Notes under the pieces: model-generated | What the model saw: the letters and a program-made list of their open reading frames with translations, nothing else | The model's database searches: none | What the model was told of the DNA's origin: nothing | Made by a program: the position numbers and the translations under genes | In this document: piece by piece, positions 42,809-53,789 of the stretch | Position numbering within the stretch: position 1 is the first letter of the stretch | Layout: each line of letters opens with the position of its first letter | Origin: Saposhnikovia divaricata | Lineage: Eukaryota > Streptophyta > Magnoliopsida > Apiales > Apiaceae | NCBI GenBank assembly: GCA_036435485.1 | Contig: CM071597.1 | Coordinates: 141,667,647 to 141,731,646, forward strand | Direction: 5' to 3' | DNA: 64,000 nt

Positions 42809-45733
42809 TGACAATTTAGAATCGCAAGCGCACTACTCGTTCGTTGAAATATTTTAGGTATCGATCCTCGGAGATTAATATTTTCGCAAACCTTAAAATC
42901 TAATTTAATCAGATTAGAACAATTTGGACTTTTGAGAATTTTGGGATTTTAAACTAATTAATTTCCTAAAATGGAAATATATTTTAAACTATTTTTTAAA
43001 AGGAAAATTTAATTAATCTACTAAAAACTGAATTTTACATTTTTACTATTTGAATTAAAATCAATTTTTATTTACAGAAAATCTTTGAGAAAATTTGACA
43101 TGAATTATTCGTTTAAGGTACTAGCCAAAGATCGAACCAAACCCAACAACAATTATAACAAACCAAGAAGTAACAAACATAGACTACAAAAATTAGCCTA
43201 GAATCGATTTAGCAAACAACTTGCAGACTCAGCAAAATGGACTTGACGAGTTGACTCAACAAAAACTCGGCTACAACAATTATAAACTCAGCAGTGAACT
43301 CGAAGTCATACAAACAAAACAAGAAAACAAGGAATGAAATGGCACTAAGCAGCAACTCGCCAAACTCGTTCGACTAAAAAAAAAACACTGCAAACTCAGC
43401 ACAACTGATAAGTGCATATTTCTGCATATTTTTATTACCTATTTATTGCTTGAACTCGTATTTTAATAAATTATTTTGTTGCATTTCAGGAAATTCGTAA
43501 ATAAATAAAGAAATGGCAAAATAAAGAAATAAAGAGCAAGGAAGGGAAAAAGAGGAAGAAAAAGGACCAAAAATGAAAGAAGGAAAAGAATTAGGAGCTT
43601 GGAGCAAAAGGAATATTTCAAGACAAGTGGAAGGTGGAGATCATCCCAACATACTACATAAGTGTATGACCAAGATCAACTCTTCAAAGCTTAAGGGGGA
43701 AGGAAACAAATAGATGGCTAGGATTTCACCACCACACACCACAAATGTATGGTGGGGATTTACCCAACACCCCCCTTAACCGTAATTCCTATCCTATAAA
43801 TACCCCCTCACCCCCCTTGTATTTAGTAACTTAGATTTTAGGGTAGATTTAATTTCTTGTATTTTTTTTAGTTTCAAATCTTGTAAACACTCTTTTTAAT
43901 TTTAATGCAATTTCATTTCCTTTAATTTCTTGTCTTGCTTTCTCGTTTATTTTACATAGCTTTCGTTATTTTCGTAAATCCATGTAGTGGACAAAGTAGC
44001 GAAATGCTAACCACTATGGGTTGAAAGTAACGATTTTTAATTTCTTATTCGTAGTTTTAATTCGTAATTTTGCCCCTTTAAATTTCGATTTTATTGTGGG
44101 CTATTTTAATTCCAAATCCTCGTTTTAGTGTAATTTCAATTTCGTAGTTAAATTTTATTTTCTTATTTAATTTTCAAAAAAAAAAAAATTAAACTCAGTT
44201 CGTATTTTTCTAGTTAATTCGAAGCTTTATAAATCCCCTGTTCATTTCTTTTAAACACAAACATACCCTGTTCATCTTCAAACCCAGCTCGTGAACCATT
44301 TCCTTATTTCTTTTTTTGTTTCTTTGCAAATATAACATACTTCATCTGCGTGCTTCTTTCTTTTTTTTTTTAATTTTTAATCCAATCTCACATCCTCAAA
44401 CCCCTTCTCTTTGTTTTTTTTTTGGGTTCCAACCGAGTTAACTCGGTCTCTTGTTTTTTTTCTTCTTTATTGCACACGAGCCCACTCCCCTCTTGTTTTC
44501 GCTGAGTTTGATTTCGTAGTCTGTTAGTATGTTTGATTTTGTTCTTGTCGCTGATTTTTTTTTTTTTTTGAGTTGATTTTTTAGTTTTTAGAATTTCGAA
44601 ATCTCTGAGTTGTTTGTTGTGTTTGTACATGTTGTTTTCGAGTAAATTAGCTGCTAGTCGAATTATAACCACGTATTTGTGTTCCTTATTCGAGTCTGTG
44701 TTCCTGAGTTACGAATCATTTAATTTGCTGAGTTCGAATTCTGGTTTAAAAATGGAGAATTGCTTCTGAGTTACGAGTTGTGATATTGAATTTTTTTTTC
44801 CTGTTATTTTGAGTTTTTTTTTAGTCGAGTTCTATCGAATTGTAGCCTGTTTTATTGAATTGAATTCCTGAGTTTACTTCGTTGATGCTTCGATTTTGTC
44901 TTGGTTTTGGTTCGTTTTGGCTAGCTACATTTAAGAATAAATCATGTCAAATTTTTCTAAAATTTTCTGTAAATAATTTTTAATTCTAGTTTAAAAAAAA
45001 TTGTTTTAGAAAAAAATCTAATTTGAATTTAGAATTTGTAGAATAATTTAGTTTTGGTCTTTCTTTTTTTTAATCACTTAGTTATGATTAGAATAATTTA
45101 ATTCTCTTTTAATAATAGTTTAGAATTATCTTTTAGGAATTAATTAGAAAAATCCAATTTCAAAAATCCAATTTCAAAGCTATGCAACAAAAACGAAAGA
45201 ACAAGACGAGAAATTAAAGGAAACGGAATTTTTGCATTAAAATAAAAAGTGTTTACAAGATTTGAAACTAAAAAAAAAAACAAGAAATTAAAGCTACCCT
45301 AAAATCTAGGTTAATAAATACAAGGGGGGTGAGGGGGTATTTATAGGATAATAATTAGGGTTTAGGGGTGTGTTGGGTTAATCTCCACCATACACCTTTT
45401 AATGTGGTGGAGAAATCCTAGCCATCCAAATGTTTCCTTCCTCCTTAAGCTTTGTAGAGTCGATCTTGGCCATACACTTATTTAGTGTGTTGGGATGATC
45501 TCCATCTTCCACATGTCTTCAAAGATTCCTTTTCCACCAAGCTCCTAATTCTTTTTCCTTTTTTCATTTAAGTCCTTTTTCTTCCTCTTTTTCCCTTCCT
45601 TGCTCTTTATTTCTTTATTTTTCCATTTCTTTATTTATTCACGAATTTCCTGAAATGCAACAAAATAGATTATTAAAATACGAGTTTAAGCAATAAATAG
45701 GTAATAAAAATATGCAAAAATATGCACTTATCA
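42809..45733 (-). repeat. 3' LTR of Athila/Tat element J, interrupted by inverted LTR Y
   Basis: The minus-strand start TGATAAGTGC is at 45733, next to the PPT. The first 560 bp run to about 45170. The 3' part is at 43405-42809, ending in ATTGTCA on the minus strand. Between them lies an oppositely oriented copy, Y. TATTTATA at 45338-45345 (TATAAATA on the minus strand) is its TATA box. Confidence 0.75.
43406..45165 (+). repeat. inverted LTR copy Y within the J LTR
   Basis: Starts TGATAAGTGCATATT on the plus strand and matches the reverse complement of 45180-45733 over more than 500 bp with visible divergence. It runs through TATAAATA (43795-43802) and reaches sequence homologous to the J LTR tail (GTTTTGGCTAGCTAC near 44915), but lacks the last 150 bp or so. 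Best seen as a truncated LTR inserted head-to-head. The two starts form a large potential hairpin. Confidence 0.7.
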
Positions 45734-45768
45734 AATGCCCCCATACCTATCTTTTGCTCGTCCTCGAG
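45734..45768 (-). promoter_or_regulatory. polypurine tract and AGGA hairpin of J
   Basis: Sense strand: CTCG-AGGA-CGAG (45768-45757), then AGATAGGTATGGGGGCATT up to the LTR. The same loop as in B but a different 4-bp stem. Confidence 0.75.
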
Positions 45769-46851
45769 TAAAACAAAAACAAAAAGAAAATCTAGATAAA
45801 AAGTCCTATACTCCTTTTCATAGGTGTGACGGTTGCATTTGGCATATGCAACAAGCCCTTTAAACCCCTAGGCAGCCCTAGTGGACGAGTGAGGTCTCGT
45901 GAGGGCGTATAGTGAATGTACCCACAAAATTCATCTAGTCCGTATAAAAGATTACATGGCAATGCAACACCACACATACATGTCCTCTCATGATACATCA
46001 ACTTAAGAATCAAAATGAATTTGCAAATTCTTGGTGTGGAAAGTACAAGGATTCACATAGTCTACTTAAATAAGCATGCAAGAATGATTACAAGTTCATG
46101 TCAAGTGTAAAAATTATTGGAAACCATGCTAAGTCTACAAGAGCACACCTTAGAGTCAAAACTTGAGATCTCATATGCAAAAGAAACAAGCAATACCTCA
46201 CATTTCACTCACAAAAGAACATTCACTCAAGAACAAGGGTAAGTGTATCACTCAATTCCAACAAAATCAAAAGCATGCTTGACATTTGGTATCATTCTAA
46301 CTTAAACACAACATACATCAATGATGACAATCAAAAGGTCTTAATTTGGGTTGTAATGGGGCTAGGGACAGGGTATGTCAAGTAAGGCCAAAACAAGGTG
46401 AAGTGTCAAAATCTAGTAGTCACCATGCAAAATCATGCACAACACCAAACTTCCTCCCCACACAATTATTTTCTAAAAAGACTTGACTAGTAGAATAAAG
46501 GAGAATTACAAAAACATAAGTATGCTCTCATATATAAATATATTTTTTTTTCTTTTTTTTATTCTTGATTCTTTTTTCTTTTCTTTTTTTATGAGAGCTA
46601 TAAGAAACCATATCCTCCTTTAGATTTAACTTGAAAATCGACTAACAAGGTAACCAACAAAACATATATTTTCTCAAAAGTTATGAACAAAAGTAAACCC
46701 ATTTCACACACCTTATTACTCCCTCAAGTTCCCATTAGCCTTTGACAAATTGGGATCAAGTATACATAAGGCTGTACAAGAAAAAGGTCTTAGGCGAGTA
46801 ATGTGGTGTGTCACCAAAAGAATTTGATTAAGCTCAAAGGGGTAACTAATT
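45769..46851 (-). other. 3' UTR of J, distal part
   Basis: Noncoding. Contains the conserved 102-bp block (45829-45930) and a T-rich tract (46541-46590). No gene seen. Interrupted at 46852-46856 by K; continues at 60252. Confidence 0.65.
45829..45930 (-). ncRNA. conserved 3' UTR block shared by J and B (candidate structured RNA)
   Basis: 97 of 102 bases equal 12858-12959 in B with no gap. The nested stem (45906-45875, outer GCCCT/AGGGC, inner ACGAG/CTCGT) is intact; the one loop change (A to G) leaves pairing unaffected. A second stem GTTGCAT/ATGCAAC is perfect here and has one mismatch in B. Confidence 0.6.
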
Positions 46852-46856
46852 GATCA
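46852..46856. repeat. target-site duplication of K, left copy (GATCA)
   Basis: GATCA repeats at 60247-60251. Confidence 0.92.
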
Positions 46857-49420
46857 TGTAAGAACCCTAATTTTTGGTAATATTTTCTTTTATTTAATAT
46901 CATGTGACATTGTCAATTTGGAACCTTTCTAGTCATCACTCTTGTTTAATGGAATTGATTGTCTGAGAAACTATGTTGTTGCATTCACTTTATAAGATAA
47001 AGAGAAGATTGTTGAGAACAAGAGTCTTATTGTTAGTAAGATTTATAAAATTTGGGATTTGAGAATGATTAGAGTATTAAAAGATTTATTAAGGATTATG
47101 ACGAGGAATTATGGATATTCGAGGAATTTACACAATTAAGTACTTAAGGGATTACGAGGGAAATCTCTACGCGACAAAATATTATTACGAGAGATTAATT
47201 AAGATACGATACGAATTAAAGTTTAAGTGACAAGCATTGGTGGAAGAATAATGATACAAGGAGTAGTATTGCATGCAAGTCCCATGCAACCAAGTGTTAG
47301 GAAAAAGCAAACTAGTTAAACCAAATGGTAAGAGGAATAGTAACTAGTTGCATTGCTTTTTCCAAGGAGGAGACAAGAGTACATGAGGCCATACCTAGGT
47401 TAGTACCATGCATATACTTACACCAATATGTATCACCCAATCACTACTTTATCAATTATTCAACCAAGCAACAAAAATCAAAAACCAAAAAGCTCTCCCC
47501 CCCTTGAACTAGTGCTCTCGGCCAAGACCAAAAAGGAAGAAAAAAATTTCTTCTTCCTCCATTTCTCCTCACTCATAAATCAAGGCATAATTCCTAGGCT
47601 CTCACCATCATCTAAGAAAGGTATACTAAGAGTTTCAAGCCCTTTCATCCATTCAATTTCAAGATATTAATTGTTATAGATATTGTGAATAGTAACCATG
47701 TTTAGTTTTTCTTTTAGATCTTGGATTATAAGGGTTGTAGGAGATCATTCAAGGTGTTCTTGAGTTTTGTAAGGCTTACCCAAGGCTCCTAGGCACTCAA
47801 GAAGGTATAAAAATCATAACCCCTCTTGGCCATGTAGTGTTTATGATGTTCAATGATAGATCCATGTATATAATGTGTTAATCTTGGATGTTCAAGTGAT
47901 GGATGATATGGATCTAGAGTTTTAGTGTTGTGATTGTGATTTTGATGCTTGTGGTTAGTATATGTATCTCCATGAATGTTATAAAGCATGAACTAAGTGA
48001 ATTAGATGTTGGTTGTGTTGTGGAAGTAAGAATATTGGTTGATCTAAGTGAAACATGCATGCTGAATTTTTCCCAGAAACTTGACCTGTTTTGTAACATG
48101 GTTTTGAACCCCCAATATTGTCCCCTGAGGTCCTACCATATATTGTTGGAAAGATATTTCAATGTAGTTTCTGGAAATATAAGGTTCATGACTAGGTGAT
48201 GTATAGATTTTAAGTTATTGCCGGTGAAGTAAAATGTGTTTCTGGATTCCGGACTGCACTAAGTGACCCCCTTGTGAACCTTGTTTAAACCCCTAAAAAT
48301 ATATGTGGGATCATGGAAAAATTTGAGAAGTTAGGGAATGCAGTGGTGAAGGCTACCCAAAAAGCATTGGATTAAAATATGAATTTTTCAATTTTATAAA
48401 AATGCTAGAGTAAAATTCGCGCAAGGGAAAAAGTCGTTAGTGGAGCATAATTCTAGGGGTAATGGTTATGATTCGAATGTGGTAACTAAATTAAGTCGAA
48501 TAAGTGACGAGCGTAATCGAGTGATGACATGAACCTATAGTGGGGCTAGAGTGTCAGAAGACGAAGTCATTAAGTTAACTTTGTACCCTCTAAAACCCCG
48601 TAATTAAAGAGATATTGTTAAGGTACTAACGAGCGGTTATTGCTTATGTATAGATCGTTCCACTCCGCACGCTCGACCACCCCAACCAAACCAAGGCAAG
48701 TTTACTTTTCAAAACTTATACATATACAAGGACTTTCACTGTTGTGTTTGTAGTTTTCAACCATATCAAATGCTATGTTTATCGAAGTATTGATGCAATT
48801 GAGATTGTGTAAGTACATATATGTTGTACCCCTTGAACTTAGATTGAAATGTTTTCCTCGGACAACGACTCTAGCAATAGAGGTCGTAGCGGTCCATATA
48901 TACTATTGACCGGGGAGTGGTATATTATTATATCGTAACTAGTTTCCGAAAACTCGAAGGGTCATTCGGGGAGTATCGTATACTCAAGTAATTATTGTTA
49001 TATCTTCGTAAATACTCGAAACCCTATCTTGGATTAAAAGTTTATTTTATCGAATAATTATTTTATTAATTATTAATATTAAATCTTAAAATATTATTTA
49101 TTAATTATTGTTCATTGTTTTAAAGATGAAGTCAATCCAAGATACATTTAATACTTTCAAACTCGAACTCTTTCGAACTCAAAACATTTTCGAAAACCCC
49201 CGGTCAGGTTCTGCTTCGTGTATGATTTCAAGAATCATCGGTCGACTGATGTCGGACCTTAATTACTCTGTTTTCAATCAAAATCAAGTTTTCAAAAGAA
49301 AAAGAAAAAGGGACTCTGGCAGGTGTGGGAACCGTTGACGAACGATTCCCGGGATGTGTAAGCGGCCGTGAGCCAGGCGGTCCATCAATTATTATTCCGG
49401 CCCAGGTGTTGCCGAAGGAT

Positions 49421-49500
49421 GATTACGGATGTAGTTTTCATCGAGGGTGATTACGGATGTAGTTTTCACCCGGGGATAGTTACGGATGTAGTTTCTATCC
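49421..49500 (+). repeat. 28-bp tandem repeats in K LTR (3 units)
   Basis: Units begin at 49421, 49449 and 49477 around the core TTACGGATGTAGTTT. The 3' LTR has the same array at about 59312-59391. Confidence 0.85.
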
Positions 49501-49923
49501 TTCTACCGGTAGAGAAGACCCGCGGATTATTGGACTTGGATGTGGCGACTGATCATCGTCAATCCCTGTCAGGTTTTATGTTTTCTTTAAGTCCCATTCC
49601 TCCATTTTGGAAAACTGCTTTGACACTGCTTCTTAGGCTTTTGTGCCAAGTTACTGATAGTGTTCTATTTTGATGAGAAAGATGTTGACTCTATGCAGTA
49701 TCTAGAACTGCAAGTTTATTTTGAAAACGAGGGCACATATTGTTGCACCTTCGGAATTTATCAACAAAGACAAGTGATTTTATATCTGATTGATACAAAC
49801 GAGTTTAATAACTGCTAATCATATGAAATGTTATATTGCTTACCTTATTCATATATTTCTTGCTGAGCTATAGTTGCTCACTCTTGCTTGTTTTCAAATT
49901 TACAAACACAACAGCTAAGCGAA

Positions 49924-50124
49924 ATGGCAAGACCCAGACAGACTGCTCGAAAGCAGGTGACTAGACCCGAGCCAGCAGTTGAGATTCCACCGGTAGGCCC
50001 TATTAGCCGGATTGGTTGGAAGCTTTTGTTAGTTCGTTTTATTTATCAGTATGACCTTTGCAAGGCAGTTTATCGTAACAAACTTTCAAGCCGCCAACTT
50101 CGCTTCACATCGAAGTGTCGCTAG
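49924..50124 (+). CDS. H3-tail-like short ORF in K 5' LTR
   Basis: A 66-codon frame opening MARPRQTARKQVTRPEPAV, against the H3 tail MARTKQTARK (8 of the first 10 identical or conservative). The remainder (an IGWKLLLVRFIYQYD-like stretch, then Arg/Lys/Ser-rich) shows no histone fold. An in-frame ATG lies 12 codons upstream (49888), but the match to A begins exactly at this Met. The frame is open in both K LTRs. The shared peptide in A is encoded with many different synonymous codons. Whether it is translated is unknown; it lies about 230 bp before the LTR end. Confidence 0.45.
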   Translation: MARPRQTARKQVTRPEPAVEIPPVGPISRIGWKLLLVRFIYQYDLCKAVYRNKLSSRQLRFTSKCR

Positions 50125-50214
50125 TAGCATAAATACTATTTAATTCGGTCTGTAATAACTCTGATACTTTTATTTCTGCTTAATCAATGTTGTGACGTTT
50201 CTGAGGCTCTAACC

Positions 50215-50253
50215 TGTGTGTGTGTGTGTGCGGTGTGAGTTTATGGTGGGGTC
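50215..50253 (+). repeat. (TG)n tract plus GTGGGGTC box near K LTR 3' end
   Basis: (TG)8 at 50215-50230 followed by GTGGGGTC at 50246-50253. Same module as in A and S, preceded in K and S by TCTGAGRCTCTAACC. Confidence 0.7.
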
Positions 50254-50359
50254 GATGGCTGTTTTATATATATTATGTGCAAGAACAGGTATGTTATTAA
50301 TGGAAAATGGACCGTGAGCGCCTAGATCTCCGACCCTGGATCTGGGGGCGTCACAGAAA

Positions 50360-50371
50360 TGGTATTAGAGC
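50360..50371 (+). promoter_or_regulatory. primer-binding site of K
   Basis: TGGTATTAGAGC, 4 bp after the LTR. One base from the initiator tRNA-Met complement, same variant as in A. Confidence 0.85.
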
Positions 50372-50586
50372 GAGGTTACAGTTCTCAGAAACGATAGTAA
50401 TTTAAGAAAGCAACCCTAATAATAATAACAATAACGATAACCTTAATAACAACCCTAATAATACTTAAAACTCTCATCGAGTTTGCAGTCGGGTTATCGG
50501 ATATAGCCCTGACTTTAAGGCCCGTGAGGGAACTACTCCTAAACCTTTATTTATGGTTAGTGACCCACCTTATTTCCCTTGTGTAG

Positions 50587-51287
50587 ATGGAGGAGATACC
50601 AGACCCTGAGGCTTTCGAGAGAGAGCATGATGAGGCACTGATGCGAGATACCGAGGATCCTGAGGAGGATATGGGTGCTGACTCTGAGCTTGGCCCCTGG
50701 ATTACGCTGATAGGAGATACTGATGATGAGGATCCCGTTGAGGAGCCCTTTGAGCCTGAGCCTGAGCCAGAGCCTGTTACCCCATCTCCTGTAGCTACTG
50801 ATGAGGAGAGTGTGAGATCCGGTGAGGGTCGTGTTGTGTCACCCCCACCTTCTCCGCAGTCATCGAGCCCTGTTTCATCGGACGGTGACTCCGAGGATGA
50901 TACTTCTGGCGAGGAGGAGCTTGACCCTACCCCTGCCACTGCTCCTGCTCCTGCTACTGCACCTGCTCCTGTTCCTGTCATACCACCTCCACCGATGGAC
51001 CTACCCCCAGTGTCGGGTACTGAGCACGCTTACGTGGTGTAGTTCCTGACCCGAGACTTACTATCTGCAGAGGCCCGACTTAACGAGGCGAGGCGGGCAC
51101 TAGTGGAGGAGCGCGAGGCGCGCTTGAGGATCCAGGCTGAGATGAGGACCGCAGGAGGACTAGGGCTCGACTCCATAGGATTGAGAGGAGGAGTCGCGAG
51201 AGGATTCTTGGGTTAGGGATCCGCGGGGGCGGAGTGATCCAGGCTAGGGATGCTAGGCGTGTTGTGCGTCGTGCATTTGCTGAGTGA
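50587..51287 (+). pseudogene. accessory ORF upstream of gag in K, broken
   Basis: 151 aa are open (50587-51042): acidic N-terminus, then a low-complexity Glu/Pro and Ala/Pro region. A TAG at 51040-51042 interrupts a frame that continues with the block conserved in A (AEARLNEARRALVEE, ERxARLRxQ). A frameshift near 51150 follows, after which an Arg-rich tail resembling the end of the A protein runs to a TGA at about 51285. The gene therefore once matched the 265-aa A protein in layout. No known domain; function unknown. Confidence 0.65.
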
Positions 51288-52038
51288 GGACCTTGCTCCG
51301 CCGCGGTGCGGCCCCGTGATGTGTTACTGATAGCTCAGTCCCCTAGGTTCAGATGACATTAGTGTGTCGATTTTGCGGGATAGTTGACGTGTGCAGTGGT
51401 ATCCTTTCTGACCAGTGGATGAGTAGACTGACCTACAGATATGTAGATGTGACTTCGGGTAGTATGTACGGATGTAGCCCTACTTTTGTGTAGCCCTGAC
51501 TATTCAGATGATGTACTTGTTATTGTTCCACTTTTGCTAGACTTTGACATCGGAACTATGTATTTGGCTCTAACATCCAAACTTTGTGATAACCCTTGTA
51601 CCGTACTTATTTAGATTCAGTTTCCTTGTTATTGTCTCAGCTGCCTTACTTTCCGATGCCATGCTTTACTGTTTTGATATACAACTTTGAATATATACAA
51701 TTGCTACAAGCCACAAATACAACCATGCTGTTTCAAATTTCGACATGCGATTTCAAATTGTTCTCTACAAATTTCCGAAAGGTTCCTACAAATTTTTTTA
51801 AATAATTTTTTAAAAAAAAAAAATTTGAGGTTTCGAAATTTTGAAAACTCTTGCAAATGTTTTCGCATCCCATAGAGATTTTTCCCAAAAATATTTTGAC
51901 GTTTTATCTCCAGCATCGGATTATTTAAACTTTTGCAACTTCCACCCTTATGAGGAGGAACGATACGTTCCTGACCCGTGCAAACGCAGTCAGGTAATTG
52001 GAAAACCCTAACCCATTTCTTGTTTCATTATCAGAATC
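51288..52038 (+). other. noncoding spacer between accessory ORF and gag of K
   Basis: About 750 bp, with an A/T homopolymer stretch at 51790-51835. No gene, and no clear splice or ribosome-entry signal recognised. Confidence 0.5.
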
Positions 52039-53657
52039 ATGCCACCCAGAAGAATGAACACTCGAGCTCACCCGATCAGTTCTGAGGGCCAGGGTAGCCA
52101 CCATGGGACCGGAGGCCACCAGAACCATGAAGGGGAGAATGTCAACCTGAGTGAGAATGAGGGCAACGATCAGAACTTGTTTGATGACTCTGAGTATGAA
52201 GAAGAAGAAGCTGGTGATGATACCCGAGAGGTAGAACATCCTAGGGGAGGCCCTTTGGAACAGTTCATGGAACTACTTAGGCAGAATTTGGACCGTCCCC
52301 CGGTTCAGCAACCACCCCAAAATGCTAATGCAAATACTTTCCGGAACTTCAAATCCCTGAAACCCCCAGAATTTAAAGGAACTGTCGACCCGGTCGAGGC
52401 AAGGGCCTGGCTGAAGGAAATGGAAAAATCTTTCGAGATACTAGGTGTCGCTGAGGAGCAGAAGACTGTTTTCGCCACTTACCTTCTGAAGGGTGAGGCA
52501 AACTATTGGTGGGAAGCTAAGAAGAATTTGAAAGGAAGAGGTGTGGTGACCTGGGAGAGGTTTAGTGAGCTGTTCTTGGAGAAGTACTTTCCTAGGTTCA
52601 TGGAGACACAAATGGAGCTGAAGTTTTTGGAACTGAAGCAAGGTAACATGACGGTGGCCGAGTATGAGGCCAAATTTATTGAGTTGTCGAGGTTTGTGCC
52701 GGAATATGTGAACTCTGAGGCAAAGAGGGCCCGAAGGTTTCAATTAGGGCTAAAGCAATGGATTCAGAATCGTGTGGCGGTTCTTGAGCTGACAGACTAT
52801 GCCACCCTGGTACAGAAAGCATCAATTGTTGAGGCTGGGAGTGAACAGATGCAGAAGGAGAGGGAAGGAAAGAAGAGGAAGTTTGATAGTCGAAAGGGAA
52901 ACTCTGCGGGTGGGAGCATTTCGAGCAAATTTAAGCGAGGAACGACGTCCCAACCCAGCGGAAACTTTGGAATCAAGAGAGCTGAAAGTTGGAGTGTGGG
53001 CCAGAGCGGCCGACCACAGGGATCGTCTTACTCTGCCCCATCCCGAGCCCTACCCCAGAATGCAATAAATGTGGAAGAAAACATGCGGGCGTGTGTAACC
53101 TGCAGGATGTGAAGTGCTTCAAGTGTGGGCTGACAGGACATTATGCTAACGCCTGTCGAGGAACTAGTAACAACACCAGTGCCGGAGGTAATTGCTTCAA
53201 GTGTGGGAAACCAGGGCACCGAATGAGGGAATGTATGTCCTCTGGGCCAGCTGCATCAAGAGTGAGTGGAACTGCTTCTAACAAGTCCCCTACTACAAGA
53301 ACTTTTAACATGACGGTGCAGGATGCCGTGAGGAACACGGATGTGATTGCAGGTACTCTACTACTCAACTCAGTTAAGGCAAATGTTTTATTTGATTCGG
53401 GAGCTACCAAGTCTTTCATATCTCTAGATTTTGTATGTCAGTTAGGCCTTAAGACTGAACAATTGAAAGACGGACTGCAAATAGAGATAGCTAATCATGA
53501 AATTATTCCTGTTAACCAAGTATGTCCAGGTTGCGACCTAGAAATAGAAGGGCGACACTTTCGAGTAGACTTAATACCTTTTAAACTAGGAGAGTTTGAC
53601 GTAATAGTAGGTATGGATTGGTTAATAACCCACGGAGCCCAGATTGATTGTGTATAG
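52039..53657 (+). pseudogene. gag: K gag, zinc knuckles and protease, frameshifted
   Basis: The first frame (52039-53112, 357 aa) opens MPPRRMNTRAHP, has an acidic N-terminal segment and the Tekay Gag domain (WWEAKKN, FLEKYFPRF, IELSRFVPEY). A frameshift near 53050 moves reading to 52989-53657, which carries the knuckles CFKCGLTGHYANAC and CFKCGKPGHRMREC and the protease LFDSGATKSFIS, ending in a TAG at 53655. Known roles are capsid assembly, RNA binding and polyprotein cleavage. Confidence 0.9.
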
Positions 53658-53789
53658 AAGAAAGTAAGTTTGAGACTGCCAGGGGACGAGGAAGTAGTGT
53701 TTAGTGGAAAACGGCAAAACCAAAAGTTCCTGACTATGATTCAAGCTAAGAAGCTGTTACGTAAAGGATGCGAAGCCTATTTAGCCTAG

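Larger units (their letters stand above)
46857..50355 (+). repeat. 5' LTR of K
   Basis: 3499 bp, TGTAAGAACCC to GGGGGCGTCACA. Holds 28-bp tandem repeats (49421-49500), the H3-tail-like frame (49924-50124) and the (GT)n/GTGGGGTC module. Promoter position is not certain; TTATATATATTATG at about 50264 is one candidate. Confidence 0.93.

Noticed and set aside
44388..44672. 94-residue Lys-rich minus-strand frame
   Set aside because: Produced by T-runs on the plus strand in LTR Y; low complexity only.
50547..50981. 144-residue minus-strand Ser/Gly-rich frame
   Set aside because: Same effect opposite the K accessory ORF.
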